DNA of 26,236 nt from JAAKFL01 sp964629645 (GCA_964629645.1 CAZVSU010000033.1:1-26236); one strand, 5' to 3'; positions 1-10,155 are shown, counted from the stretch's first letter. A program made the numbers and translations. The notes: generated by a model from the sequence alone, not told the origin.

Positions 1-265
1 CATCTAAAGCGAGAAAACGGCCTTCATCTCGACTCAAAATCCCAGGATAATCAAAGCTAATTTTTAATTCATCGTAGCAATCAGGACCCCAAAAACCAAA
101 TCCATTTGCTCGGAGTTTATGTTTTTTCTTCACTTTTTTTGCCACGCGGCTTTGCAGAGTTCCTCTTATATGGCTTTTTTCATGGCTACGGTCAGGGTCG
201 GGCTCAGAGCGGCACGACGCTAAGAACATAGCACATCCTATGAGCGGTAATAAAAATTTCACCAT
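1..265 (-). CDS. Lipoprotein, N-terminal part (candidate RHS immunity partner)
   Basis: This frame stays open from an ATG at 265 to the window edge, giving about 88 residues of a longer protein. It begins MVKFLLPLIGCAMFLASC, a lipoprotein signal with a lipobox LASC ending at Cys18, followed by a charged, Lys-rich stretch and a motif-like segment GFGFWGPDCYDELK near residues 54-67. It starts only 11 bp after the stop of the RHS gene, on the same strand, so the two are very probably co-transcribed. A gene directly downstream of an RHS gene is often its immunity gene, and a periplasm-facing lipoprotein would suit an exported RHS toxin. That role is inferred from position only; the family is not identified with certainty and the C-terminus is outside the window. 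Confidence 0.7.
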   Translation of the reverse strand, partial: MVKFLLPLIGCAMFLASCRSEPDPDRSHEKSHIRGTLQSRVAKKVKKKHKLRANGFGFWGPDCYDELKISFDYPGILSRDEGRFLALD

Positions 266-276
266 AAGTTTGAACC

Positions 277-3200
277 TTATTTATTCAGAAAATCGTTAAC
301 TGTTTCAATTTTAATTTCATCATATATTTTGTTATCGAATGAGTGCGCGTCAAATGGATTCGGGTTGTAGAAGGGGTGATCGATGGTTTGGCATATTTCG
401 GGGTGCAGGATCCATTGCTTCCTGTTAAAGTGGGGGACGATATCCCAGCTGCTGCGAACATTATAACAACCCAGGCATCCGTCATTCGGAACGATGTTTG
501 CCGGAGCCACTCCGAAGAAATAAATGTGCCGCTTGACTTCGGGCGATAAATGTTCGGAGGCATTGCGTTCAAAAAGCCCTCCTTCGCTATGGTAGCTTGC
601 AAGTATATGAATATCCGGATTTTTTTCAACCAACTGATCATAAAAGCTGTGGATCATGCCGGTCAACTGGGTGTTATGTCCCCTCTTGAGCGCCATACAT
701 TCGGGCAATTTTCGATCATGATCAGGGTTGTAGATCAAGTACCCGTTGCAGTTTCCATATCTGCATAATTCGTAGAGTTGATACATCGCGTCATCGGGTC
801 TCGTCCAAATTCCATTTTTGTGGACAATGATCTTGTTGGCATTTTCTTGCATTTTATATTCCGGATCAATGCGATCCTTAATCATCGAGAGCCCCTCTCT
901 AAGGCTTATGATTCTCGGTTCCCCGTATTTGAGGTTCACATAGCGGTTTTGGTAGGCATATTTCCAGTAGTACTCATCCCAACCCATTCCCGTCTTATAT
1001 TCATTCGAACTCTGCCAATCGGCCCTGGACCGCATAATAGTGGAATCCGGAGCTTGTTGATATGTGTAGAGTCCGTAATGGTCGAAATAGGTCAGAGGCC
1101 TGTTTTGTACGTAGGCGTAGAGATTGGGCCCATCGATAAATCCTTCAGGATCCGGGGTGATCCAACGTCCCAGGGAAGGATCGTAGTATCTGCGACCAAA
1201 GCAAACAAAGCCCGATAAGTCTTCAGACGTTTTGCTCCAGCTTCTCCAAGGGCAAAAAAGGCTTCCCGCTAAGGATGTCTCCTCACCAAAAGCGGTGTAG
1301 TGCCAAGCCCCTGCCAAGTCGCCCTGCAGCGTCACAAGAGCGGAAATGTGTCCGTGGATCGAACTGATCGGAGCGTAAGGGGTCCCGCAAATCTCGACAG
1401 CCACTGTCGCTCCGATTTCTGAACCACCGGGAAGTAATAGCCTTAAATACTTCGGCTTGTCTTCGATATCGTAGAGCGCGATTTCATTCCCATCATGGAA
1501 AAGATAACGGCTGTCACCCTCACCGGGATCATCAATTGGCTCTTGAGACTCGGCGATCCGGCGATTAAAGGGATCGTAAAAAAAGTATTTTTCCGTGCCG
1601 CTTTTGATCGATGTGAGCCGATTCAAAGCGTCATAGGTAAAGCGATCATGACGTGTAGAACCGGCCCTGCTGACCAAGCATCCGTTTGGATCGTACTTGT
1701 AGACGGCTTCGCCGCTCGATGCGATTTGATTGAGCGCGTTGATGGTATAATCGCTTTGATTCTTGGCTGTTCGGTTCCCTAAACTGTCGTAGAGGTAGGA
1801 CCGCTCGCAGCGTCCCGATTCGCTTGCAAGGTGATACCAAGGGTCGTAGGTAAAGGCATACTCATGATTTCCGAATGCATCGTTTTGCGTGAAAGAGACG
1901 AGGCTGCCAACTTCATTATAGGCGATGTCGGTTTGAGAGAAATGTCGACTGACAAGACTTTTGGGACGCCCTTTGAGATCAAATGCACATTCGACTCGAT
2001 TTGACTTCCCGGGGAACACCACTTCACGCGCCCTTCCGAGGTAGTTGTGATCCGCTTGGGAATAGCGATAAGCGGCAGTTCCATTGCCAAGAATCCGCTG
2101 CACATGAGAAAAACGTCCGTTTTCCCAAGCATAATCGGCGCTGCCATCTGCGTTCGGATAGATGATCTTTTGAAGTCGGTCTAAAGCGTCATACTTGTAG
2201 GCAATCTCCAGCCCATTTGCCAATTTTTCATGGACCATTCTTCCGAAGGAGTCATATTTTCTGGTCGTGTCGAACCCGTGGCTTTTGACTTTGACGGGTT
2301 TTAGATCGTGATCGTAGACCCACTCTTCGTCAATTGTTCCGTCAGACGACTGTCTTTTCTTGACCAGCTGGTCTTTGGTAGAAACGAGGGAAAGTGTTGT
2401 TCCGTTCGGCTGCGTGATTTTTGCCAGCCTTCCATATTGGTCATACTCATAAGATGTTTTCTTTTCGTCTTTTGACCCCGGCTGCTCGCACTCGCATAAA
2501 AGCCTGTTCATGCTATCGTAGTCACGAGATACGGCATAATCCCTTAGCTTCCCTCCCTCATCAAACACCTCGTGCTGCTCAAAGATCGCGTTCCCTGCGT
2601 GATCGTAAAAATGTGTGGAATGGGAGATCAAATTGCCTGATGGATCAAACTCGTGACTCTCTAGCACACGTTCTTTCGCATCGATCAGTGTCTTCGTCAC
2701 TTTTCCCAATGGGTCGCAACTCGTTTTTAATATGCCTCTTCGACCAAGGTCGTCGAAAGCGTAATAATCGTAATCTGTTGTCGTTTGCTGTCCCATTGGA
2801 TCGGTATAGGCGATGACATGTCCAAATGGGTTGTAATCCCAAAATTCAATGCTTCTTTGCTCATCGTCGATATGGCGAATTTTTGCCGTGACACGGCCCA
2901 GGCAATCGTAGGTATACTCTTCGAGAGATAGCGTTAGCCCTGTCTCGTTGAATTGCCGGTTGAGTATCGTTCTACCGACAAAATCGATTTGCTTTTCTTC
3001 GCAAATATATTCGTGGTCGTTCAACCATCGTGTGGTGGATGTGCGCCTGCCAAGTGTATCATAGCCGTATGTCACCCTCTTTTTGCACGTCGGGCCCTCT
3101 GCGGTCTCTTCTGTTAGCCGACCTGCAGGATCGTATGAAAATCGAATGACGTTTCCATTTCGATCGATGTTTTTAACTAATTTATCACCTTCATATTCCC

Positions 3201-5724
3201 ACTGCTCGACAAAGCTGATTCCGGCTTGCGGATCCACTGTCTCGCGCGTTGTTAAATGTCCGAGAGTGTCGTAGGCAAAAGACTCTGTTACGCCACCTTC
3301 GACCTGTTTACGGAGCAGTTTTCCATTTTCAAGATAGGTGCATATTTCCTTCGTGTTGTCAGGATATGTTGTCACAAGCGGCAGCCCTGTAGACGTTCTT
3401 TGTATCGTCGTTTTTGCTTTGTTGGGGTCTCTCGTGCATCTGGTGGTGCCGATGCCGTCGTAGGCACATGTGAAAACCTGCTTTTTCTGACTGCCGTCGG
3501 GCATGATCAGCGGCTCTGAAGTCTGCTTAACCATATTTCCCTGACAATCATAAGCATACTGAGTCACACCTTCTATGGGATGACTCACTTTCGTGAGGTT
3601 GTTCATCACATCATATTCGAAGGCGATATCGATCGATTCGCCCGTATCGGCGACCAGCCTTTTAGTAATGAGCCGATTTCCAAGATCGTATTCGTAAAAG
3701 GTTTTTAATCCCGACTCGATCACCTCTTCCGAAATCTTGTTGAAGTTGTTATCGTATTCATAGCGGGTTGTTTGCCCCATGGGATCGACTTCTGCGATTA
3801 ACCGTCTTTTGTCGTCGTAGAAAAATTCTTTGGCGTAACAGAATTCCCCATCGCTGCCATAGACCTCTTCTCTTGTGATTTTATCTCCGGCCCCATAGGC
3901 AAATCGCGTCTCCTTTAAGAGGATCTTGCTGCCGGAATCTGACACGGCATACTCAGTGATCCTTTCCGGAAGGCCAAAGCCTTGCTCATCCGGGCCGTCG
4001 CGGGGTTGGATGTCCTTCAGTATTCGATAAATCGGAGTTGCGACTTCCTCCCTGATCAAGACTTTGTCTAAGTTGTAGCCATAAGTATAGACGATCGCTT
4101 CTCGATCGCCGTCCATAACGGTTTTGCTTTTAATGATGTTGCTGTCGGGCACATATTCGTATTTGACATGGCTGCCAAAGTCATCGCGCACAGACTTTAA
4201 ATTGTGAAATTTATTGGAAAAGTATGTGAAGTGCCGTTTGTAGCAGTCAAGGTGCTTTAAGCGGCTTCGCCACTCGTTATCATTTGTTTTGCGAGGCGCA
4301 TTGAGTTTGTTGCTGCTCAGGAGATAGAGTTGACACGCATTTGCTTCGGTTAAATTTCCATATAAAGAGTGGGAGATGAGATTGCCCGCCGGGTCATAAG
4401 TGTAGCCTTCGATAATAGAGTTCGTTTGACCGATTTCTGCTTTATATTTCAGGCGGCCCTTGTCGGCCGTTTTGTCATCTCCCCAAAAATAATAAGTGAT
4501 CTTCACATGTTTCTGGCCATGGTCGAGCTGCTCAATCGATTGAAATCTGTAAGGGCGGTAGCCTTTCACTGAAAAGGGATGATGGTCGCCTTTGATCGTG
4601 TAGCGGTAAATGGACTTGTAGCCATTGCCGTCAAACACATCAGTGTTTCCTTTGGTTGGTTTGTTCCAAAACCAATTATCTTCTTTGTCGTTGTATTCAA
4701 ATCGATAAATAACAGGAGAGTACCCTTTTTTCAGCGTTTGCCGAATCGCAGACACTTTTTCTTTGTGATACTCGATTGTGAGTTCTCGATCATCGGGCCG
4801 CCGTACTTTTCGGATCCGGGTATCAGTGACCACCAGTCCGTTTTTGCCATAGGCGCATTGATAGCCTCCAAAGAGGATCGGCGGCCGATCGCAGCATTCG
4901 ATTTTTTCCAATAGAGTCATATTTAAAAAAGCACACGACCCTTTTTTTGTGTGATAACGAATCCAATTTCCCCGATTGTCCGAGACAGTTTGCGTGGTGT
5001 TTTTATAGGTGGAAAGATTGATATCCAGGTCCCAAAATTTGGTCGTGCCCTCCCTGTTTGAGGCATAAATCCTGTTTGGAAAAGACTGCCCTTCTGGATA
5101 GCAGTAATGGATATCATGTCCGCTTGGCAGCATTTCCTTTTCGATAACGGGATAGGGATCGACATTGCCGGGTTGTCGTCGAAATATTTTTCTTGTTCCG
5201 TCGGGGCAGCAAACTTGAAGCTTCTTAACGGGATCGCGGTATTGATCGGTTATGAGCACATAGTTATAGGGATTATTGCGAGCTGATAATTCACCTGAAT
5301 AAACATTGCACCATGTGCTAAGAGAGTGGTCTGAGGGCTTTAGACTGGAATGACGGTGTTTTCCATTGAACAGGATCGTATTTTGTCCGAGTTTGATGGT
5401 CCAATCAGACGTGATAGGCCCGTCCCATTTATGACACATAAATGAGATGCTAGACGAGTCGAAACCGTTTGCGTAAGCTCCTTTTACAGCGCTCAAGCTT
5501 TGGGTGTGGCTCCACCCATATTGATAAGGCACGGGACCGGCAATTGTCATCTGTGTATCCGGCAATATGAAATGGCCGGAAAGGACATCGACAACCCCAC
5601 CGACAATTGTCGGTGACGAAACTTGAGGGATCACTTCGCTAAAATGATCGCCGTCGTGACTTCCAAGCAATGTTTGGACGAAAGATAGGATGACGAATAA
5701 AAATGATATGCAGGCGCGATTCAC
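277..5724 (-). CDS. Secreted RHS/YD-repeat protein with lipase-like C-terminal tail
   Basis: 1815 residues. The start is GTG at 5724, preceded by GGTGG. The N-terminus MNRACISFLFVILSFVQTLLG is a Sec signal peptide. Dense YD repeats (YEYDNNFNKI, YEYDLGNRLI, YAYDCQGNMV and many more) fill roughly residues 420-1480, the sugar-strip-like shell of RHS/Tc proteins. The RHS core follows, RYYDPSLGRW at 1512, closing with PLTYFDHYGL at 1543-1552, where self-cleavage and the variable tail normally start; the usual DPxGL is DHYGL here. The 263-residue tail has an elbow-like YHSEGG (Ser1713), an SWDIVPHF (Asp1761) and DAHSF (His1794), in the order and spacing of class-3-lipase-like alpha/beta hydrolases. 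It may belong to a chlamydial domain of unknown function such as DUF687, but I could not check this. A toxin or surface-hydrolase role is inferred. The downstream lipoprotein gene is its likely operon partner. Confidence 0.9.
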   Translation of the reverse strand: MNRACISFLFVILSFVQTLLGSHDGDHFSEVIPQVSSPTIVGGVVDVLSGHFILPDTQMTIAGPVPYQYGWSHTQSLSAVKGAYANGFDSSSISFMCHKWDGPITSDWTIKLGQNTILFNGKHRHSSLKPSDHSLSTWCNVYSGELSARNNPYNYVLITDQYRDPVKKLQVCCPDGTRKIFRRQPGNVDPYPVIEKEMLPSGHDIHYCYPEGQSFPNRIYASNREGTTKFWDLDINLSTYKNTTQTVSDNRGNWIRYHTKKGSCAFLNMTLLEKIECCDRPPILFGGYQCAYGKNGLVVTDTRIRKVRRPDDRELTIEYHKEKVSAIRQTLKKGYSPVIYRFEYNDKEDNWFWNKPTKGNTDVFDGNGYKSIYRYTIKGDHHPFSVKGYRPYRFQSIEQLDHGQKHVKITYYFWGDDKTADKGRLKYKAEIGQTNSIIEGYTYDPAGNLISHSLYGNLTEANACQLYLLSSNKLNAPRKTNDNEWRSRLKHLDCYKRHFTYFSNKFHNLKSVRDDFGSHVKYEYVPDSNIIKSKTVMDGDREAIVYTYGYNLDKVLIREEVATPIYRILKDIQPRDGPDEQGFGLPERITEYAVSDSGSKILLKETRFAYGAGDKITREEVYGSDGEFCYAKEFFYDDKRRLIAEVDPMGQTTRYEYDNNFNKISEEVIESGLKTFYEYDLGNRLITKRLVADTGESIDIAFEYDVMNNLTKVSHPIEGVTQYAYDCQGNMVKQTSEPLIMPDGSQKKQVFTCAYDGIGTTRCTRDPNKAKTTIQRTSTGLPLVTTYPDNTKEICTYLENGKLLRKQVEGGVTESFAYDTLGHLTTRETVDPQAGISFVEQWEYEGDKLVKNIDRNGNVIRFSYDPAGRLTEETAEGPTCKKRVTYGYDTLGRRTSTTRWLNDHEYICEEKQIDFVGRTILNRQFNETGLTLSLEEYTYDCLGRVTAKIRHIDDEQRSIEFWDYNPFGHVIAYTDPMGQQTTTDYDYYAFDDLGRRGILKTSCDPLGKVTKTLIDAKERVLESHEFDPSGNLISHSTHFYDHAGNAIFEQHEVFDEGGKLRDYAVSRDYDSMNRLLCECEQPGSKDEKKTSYEYDQYGRLAKITQPNGTTLSLVSTKDQLVKKRQSSDGTIDEEWVYDHDLKPVKVKSHGFDTTRKYDSFGRMVHEKLANGLEIAYKYDALDRLQKIIYPNADGSADYAWENGRFSHVQRILGNGTAAYRYSQADHNYLGRAREVVFPGKSNRVECAFDLKGRPKSLVSRHFSQTDIAYNEVGSLVSFTQNDAFGNHEYAFTYDPWYHLASESGRCERSYLYDSLGNRTAKNQSDYTINALNQIASSGEAVYKYDPNGCLVSRAGSTRHDRFTYDALNRLTSIKSGTEKYFFYDPFNRRIAESQEPIDDPGEGDSRYLFHDGNEIALYDIEDKPKYLRLLLPGGSEIGATVAVEICGTPYAPISSIHGHISALVTLQGDLAGAWHYTAFGEETSLAGSLFCPWRSWSKTSEDLSGFVCFGRRYYDPSLGRWITPDPEGFIDGPNLYAYVQNRPLTYFDHYGLYTYQQAPDSTIMRSRADWQSSNEYKTGMGWDEYYWKYAYQNRYVNLKYGEPRIISLREGLSMIKDRIDPEYKMQENANKIIVHKNGIWTRPDDAMYQLYELCRYGNCNGYLIYNPDHDRKLPECMALKRGHNTQLTGMIHSFYDQLVEKNPDIHILASYHSEGGLFERNASEHLSPEVKRHIYFFGVAPANIVPNDGCLGCYNVRSSWDIVPHFNRKQWILHPEICQTIDHPFYNPNPFDAHSFDNKIYDEIKIETVNDFLNK

Positions 5725-6003
5725 AGACGGTCCACCAAATGAAAATAAAAAAGAGAATGCTATCGATTTAAATTTTTCCAGTCAAAATAAAAATTCAGAT
5801 CGATATCTTGTGAGTGGCGAAAGTCTAAAAAAAAGATCGCTCGTTGACGGCGTACACCAACCCTAAATTTTGTAGCGCTGATTTCGCTTTGAACTTTCTG
5901 CCTTGCTTGTGCACGATCACGCTCGGGATAGAAGGAAGCGCACATATTTCTTGATATGCTGACGACAAAAATAACGGCTAAGCGGGGTGAATGCGGGATT
6001 GTC
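5725..6003. other. Intergenic stretch between SNF2 and RHS genes
   Basis: This 279-bp gap between two minus-strand genes has no clear gene. On the minus strand an open frame ends at 5760. It could start at an ATG at 5945 (61 residues, beginning MCASFYPERD) or inside the SNF2 gene at 6053 (97 residues). It has a short hydrophobic run LAVIFVVSI and ends DWKNLNR, 35 bp before the RHS start. No ribosome binding site supports either start and I do not recognise the product. It may be a remnant or chance frame. The A+T-rich part at 5735-5800 could hold the RHS promoter, but no convincing -35/-10 pair was found. Confidence 0.35.
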
Positions 6004-9000
6004 TCAGTCGTCTTTGATGACATCCATTTGGTCGTCTTTCCCGATTTTTGCATCTTGAAGAAGATCGAAAAGGTCTTCGCGGCTCAAGCGTTTGATCAAG
6101 GCCTGGTCATCGACGCCGACGACATCTTCCATGAGTTGTCCCTTGCGCTCGATCATCGTGTGAATTTTTTCTTCGAATGTCCCTCTCGTCACGAGCTTGA
6201 ACACTTGAACGCCCCGCTCCTGCCCGATTCGGTGGACGCGGTCTGTGGCTTGATTTTCCCTAGCGGCATTCCACCAGCGGTCGTAGTGGATCACGACAGA
6301 CGCAGGGGTCAAGTCGATGCCGAGGCCGGCAGCTTGAAGAGAGGCGACAAAAACTTGACAGTTTGGGTCTTGGTGGAACCGTTTCAGCTCCTCATCTCGT
6401 TTGATGGTGGATCCCCGAATACCCGCATAGCCGATCTGTTTGTCTTTTAAGTAAGCCTCAATAATGTCGAGCTGGGTGAGGTATTGTGAAAAAATCACAA
6501 CTTTTTGATTGCCCTCTTGCACCTCTTCCAAGATCTCTTTGAAGCGCTCCCATTTTCCCGACTGATACGTGTCATAGTCTTTCGGGTTTTGGTAGTAGAC
6601 GGCGGGATGGTTGCATATCTGTTTGAGTCTTGACAGGAGGGCAAAAACATGAAGATAGGGGACGGATTCTTCACCCGACTCAAGCTCCCGCAAAATGGAT
6701 GCGCGCGACTGATCGAGCGTCTCCTGATAAAGCGCTTGCTGCTGGGGAAGGAGGGGGCAGTCGGTGATCTCTTCAATTTTTTCCGGAAGATCGAAAAGCA
6801 CATCCTCTTTTTTCCTCCGCAATGTGAAAGGACGAATCATTCGGGAAAGGAGGCCGAGCCGTTTTTTATTGTGCTGCTTCTCGATCGGGAGAATGAAAAA
6901 ATCGCGGAAATCAGTCGGCCCCGGCATGTATCCGGGCAACACAATATCAAAGAGCGCTTTGAGCTCTCTTAAATAGTTCTCAATCGGAGTTCCCGTCAGG
7001 CCGATCTTCATTTTGGCCTTCATCTGCATGAGGGATGCGTGCAGTTTGCTCCGGGGGTTTTTTGCCATTTGAATTTCATCCAAAACAGCGACCTCAAACG
7101 GTATTTGCCCCAAAATCTCTCTTTCGCGCCTCCAGATGCCGTAAGATGTGAGAAGAACATCATACTCTTCTCGGAAGCCGGCCAAGCTCCTCTGGCTGCC
7201 GTAAAAAGTGAAGACGCGGCACTTTGGGAGAAAGGCTTTGAATTTGTCTTGCCAATGATAAATCACCGACGTCGGGCAGACAATAAGGTAGTGGCGTCTT
7301 TTTTTCCGCTCATTGAGAGATGCCGCAATCAGCGCCATGGACTGCAGCGTCTTTCCAAGTCCCATGTCGTCGCAAAGAAGGCCGGAGAGACTTTTTTGAT
7401 ACAAAAACCAAAGCCACTTCACGCCGGCTTCTTGGTAGGGGCGAAGCTCGGCTTTAAAGCCGGAAAAATCGGGCGCTGACGGCTCTTCAAACTCGATCAG
7501 CGACTCAAGGCGGCGCCTCATCATCTCGGCGCCCTCTCCTTCATCTTGTGCCGGCCCGACTTCGTCGAACGCCATAAGGCGAAGCAGATCAAGTGTTGTC
7601 AAAAAAAGCCCTTGTTCGCTTTTTTTCAGCACAGCAGGATCCATTTGATAGAGCCAGCCGAACCGCTCCTGCCTCAAATCAATAAGACCGGCAGGCGACG
7701 GCACGAACCGCCTTTTCTTTTTGACCGCTTCAAGAAGGCGCCTCCCATCTGTTTCCCCCTGTTCCGAACGGTAGGCAAGATGGACGATGAGGCCGTCTTC
7801 TTCTTCATCGATTCTTTTAATTGCAAGGCGCAGGCGTTTCGGCTCTTTGAGGCGCGGATCTAATGTGATGATGTAGGGCTTCAGCTGCTTGAGCTCATAC
7901 GAGAGAAATGCGAGCATACGCTCTTTGTCGACGATGTGCATACCGTGGTATAGCTCGGGAATTCTCGGATCGATCGGCAGTTTGTGAAACCCTTTCCCCT
8001 GCATGTAGACATACTCGTCGAAAAAACGAAGATCGGCTTTTTCGTATCCGGCTGCGCGCCGATGGCGCATCTCGATCACAATGTGATCGTCTTCAATTTG
8101 AACCGACAGTCCCGATTTTTCAATGGGGCAGCGTTCGGTAAAAAATCCCGGGACCATCGAGAGCTCATCGCGGTTCATTTTGATGAAAAGCGGCACCTCG
8201 CTTGCCTTCACAACAGATCCGGGTTTGATCGGAAGGCCAAACTGCCCTGTTGATTTTTGGTAAAATCCTTCTCCCAAAATGTAGATCCACTGTCCAAAAT
8301 CGAACTGCGACTCCACTCCCTCTTCAAATGCGACGCGGCTTGAAAAGCGGAGGCTTCCCGATGGGTCGACAAAGTAGGTGAACTGCGCTTCCAAACTCGC
8401 TTCATGCGTTTCAAAACCAGCTTGCGCATTTAAAAACGAACGGCTCTTCGACACAAAATTGTTGACATCGTCCCGATGGATCACCGTTTCGACCTCTGAA
8501 AATTCTTTTCCTTTAAACGGCATGAAGCCGTGACGAGGCAGATAAAGCCAGTCGCCAAAAAGATGCGCGTTTGGGTGAGAGAGGTCGCCCGGCTGGAAGG
8601 CATACGCCGATATATGCAAATTCCAGTCGGGATCGAAAACGAGGCAATAGCTCAGCGTGACAGGCCTTGTGGTGAGCGTTTCACCCACGAGCAGCGAAGA
8701 GACGGTCGCTGAATGGCGGCTGAGCAGCTCGCCGAGCCGCCGCCCTTTTAGCTGCGACTCGGGAAAAAGCCCCTTTTGGCTCCGGGGATAAAAGCCTTCG
8801 CCGGGAATAAACGTCCACCCGTCGATGGCAACGCCCTCTTTTGTTTCAAACGACTCTGAAGCTTCTTTCCGCCTCACTTCCATTTCTCCTGTACTGGGAT
8901 CGAAATGGAGCGCAAACTTTCCCTCTTGTTCGAGGCCGAAGACTTGGAGAGGAGAGCGCACAGTGCCAAGCGTCGGGATCAAGAGAAGCCAGTATGACTT

Positions 9001-9699
9001 AGGAAAAGAAAAGGTCAGCTCGAAATCGGGAAAGCGGATGCAAATTGTGCCTGGAAGATCATCCGGTGGTCCCGCATACTCGATTTCATAGGGGCCGGCA
9101 TCCAAGGCAAACATTTTTTTCGCAAGGTCGCTCCAAAATGACAGTTCGTACTTCAGCTCTTTGCTGGGCGTCCCCTCCTTCCAAAGCGCGAGCTCTTCGG
9201 GAGGGAGGTGGGAAAATTTGATCGACGTCTCTTCTGTCACCTCGCTTTTGGACGCAACCATCTCTTTAAGCCACGTCTTCCCTTTCTCTGTCAGCCCTTT
9301 AGCCCTGAAGACACTATCTTGCGACTCATAGTTGAGATCGGGACCGAGCACCGAGGGATCGTCTCCGACAAGACCGGAGAAAATAAAGCACAAAAAATTC
9401 CAAAAAGAGCGCTCGAAACGAACGTGCAGCGGAATCCCGTCAGCCCCCATAATGAAAAGATAGGCGGCGGCGAGATGAACGCACCCCTGATTCTCATCCT
9501 GTTCGTCGCATTCACAAAAACTGTCGACGAGCTGCCCCTGACCCGAAACCTGGAGGAAAGTCCAGACATCCCCGCTGTTTTTCGGCGGGGAAATCAAGAC
9601 CTGATAGGTGCCCCTCGAAAATTCGGAGTCACGCACTCTTCCCCCATTCAAGTAAAGAAGCGCATCATCGCGGTAAACTTTGAGAAATCTGGGTAACAT
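6004..9699 (-). CDS. SNF2-family helicase/ATPase with N-terminal SWIM zinc finger
   Basis: 1231 residues, a Swi2/Snf2-type DNA translocase acting on nucleoid-associated DNA. The N-terminus carries a SWIM-type zinc site, C62-x-C64-x8-C73-x-H75. A long middle region of about 650 residues belongs to the bacterial SNF2-associated type. The motor follows: motif I CDDMGLGKT near residue 781, motif II as DEIQ (VAVLDEIQMAKN) near 873, motif III LTGTPIEN near 903, and motif VI DRVHRIGQ near 1156. The size and SWIM domain match the two large SNF2 helicases known from Chlamydia genomes (CT555 and CT708, about 1160-1200 residues, from memory). It starts 12 bp after the stop of the small membrane-protein gene, so the two probably form an operon. 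The ATG at 9699 has only a weak GGTG upstream. All motor motifs are intact. Confidence 0.95.
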   Translation of the reverse strand: MLPRFLKVYRDDALLYLNGGRVRDSEFSRGTYQVLISPPKNSGDVWTFLQVSGQGQLVDSFCECDEQDENQGCVHLAAAYLFIMGADGIPLHVRFERSFWNFLCFIFSGLVGDDPSVLGPDLNYESQDSVFRAKGLTEKGKTWLKEMVASKSEVTEETSIKFSHLPPEELALWKEGTPSKELKYELSFWSDLAKKMFALDAGPYEIEYAGPPDDLPGTICIRFPDFELTFSFPKSYWLLLIPTLGTVRSPLQVFGLEQEGKFALHFDPSTGEMEVRRKEASESFETKEGVAIDGWTFIPGEGFYPRSQKGLFPESQLKGRRLGELLSRHSATVSSLLVGETLTTRPVTLSYCLVFDPDWNLHISAYAFQPGDLSHPNAHLFGDWLYLPRHGFMPFKGKEFSEVETVIHRDDVNNFVSKSRSFLNAQAGFETHEASLEAQFTYFVDPSGSLRFSSRVAFEEGVESQFDFGQWIYILGEGFYQKSTGQFGLPIKPGSVVKASEVPLFIKMNRDELSMVPGFFTERCPIEKSGLSVQIEDDHIVIEMRHRRAAGYEKADLRFFDEYVYMQGKGFHKLPIDPRIPELYHGMHIVDKERMLAFLSYELKQLKPYIITLDPRLKEPKRLRLAIKRIDEEEDGLIVHLAYRSEQGETDGRRLLEAVKKKRRFVPSPAGLIDLRQERFGWLYQMDPAVLKKSEQGLFLTTLDLLRLMAFDEVGPAQDEGEGAEMMRRRLESLIEFEEPSAPDFSGFKAELRPYQEAGVKWLWFLYQKSLSGLLCDDMGLGKTLQSMALIAASLNERKKRRHYLIVCPTSVIYHWQDKFKAFLPKCRVFTFYGSQRSLAGFREEYDVLLTSYGIWRREREILGQIPFEVAVLDEIQMAKNPRSKLHASLMQMKAKMKIGLTGTPIENYLRELKALFDIVLPGYMPGPTDFRDFFILPIEKQHNKKRLGLLSRMIRPFTLRRKKEDVLFDLPEKIEEITDCPLLPQQQALYQETLDQSRASILRELESGEESVPYLHVFALLSRLKQICNHPAVYYQNPKDYDTYQSGKWERFKEILEEVQEGNQKVVIFSQYLTQLDIIEAYLKDKQIGYAGIRGSTIKRDEELKRFHQDPNCQVFVASLQAAGLGIDLTPASVVIHYDRWWNAARENQATDRVHRIGQERGVQVFKLVTRGTFEEKIHTMIERKGQLMEDVVGVDDQALIKRLSREDLFDLLQDAKIGKDDQMDVIKDD

Positions 9700-9711
9700 A
9701 AAAGGACACCA

Positions 9712-10155
9712 TTATACCATACTTGACCCTTCCGGGGCCACCTCTGCGCTCCCTTTTTGCCGCTTTCGACAACTGATCAAAGCGCAAACACCATTTCCCG
9801 ACAAAACCAACCCATAAGCAAAAACAGCCGCTGTCGCATAAGAGACCAGGGGGATCAAAGTCGGCACGACCCCGGGCGCCACAACGAAGCGTCCCAAGAC
9901 CTTTCCCGCCGCCCGATTGTTGAGATAGCGGATCGTGTGCTCAACGACGAGATCGGTGATGATGGCGGGAGCATACACCTCCGCCATCCTGTGGGCCCAC
10001 ACACCCCCAATCACGCAAATCCCAAAGACCCACTTATTTCGGGGCTGGGAGTAGTCGATTAAAGTCACAACTCCTCGATACCCCAGTTTTGCCGAAAAGG
10101 CAAAGGGTTTTGCCAGGGTTTCGGCCGCCCGCCCAAACGACTCCACATACGCCAT
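9712..10155 (-). CDS. Small membrane protein of unknown function
   Basis: 147 residues starting MAYVESFGRAAE. The ATG at 10155 is chosen because GGAGG lies 7 nt upstream; a start 33 nt further upstream (10188) has no such site. Two or three hydrophobic segments are visible: WVFGICVIGGVWA in the middle, and a long stretch from VVAPGVVPTLIPLV through FAYGLVLSGNGVCALI. The tail is basic (SCRKRQKGS). The product is probably an inner-membrane protein or a chlamydial inclusion-membrane-like protein with a paired hydrophobic region; the latter is a guess from shape alone. I do not recognise the family. It lies upstream of, and probably co-transcribed with, the SNF2 gene 12 bp away. Confidence 0.7.
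   Translation of the reverse strand: MAYVESFGRAAETLAKPFAFSAKLGYRGVVTLIDYSQPRNKWVFGICVIGGVWAHRMAEVYAPAIITDLVVEHTIRYLNNRAAGKVLGRFVVAPGVVPTLIPLVSYATAAVFAYGLVLSGNGVCALISCRKRQKGSAEVAPEGSSMV

Noticed and set aside
778..1218. Open frame of 146 residues antisense to the RHS gene
   Set aside because: The RHS frame has clear YD repeats and core motifs here, and the antisense frame shows no domain or start signal.
7039..7479. Open frame of 146 residues on the plus strand
   Set aside because: It lies fully antisense to the SNF2 motor domain, has no ribosome binding site and codes for a low-complexity, unrecognisable protein; other antisense frames in 6649-9696 are the same kind of shadow.
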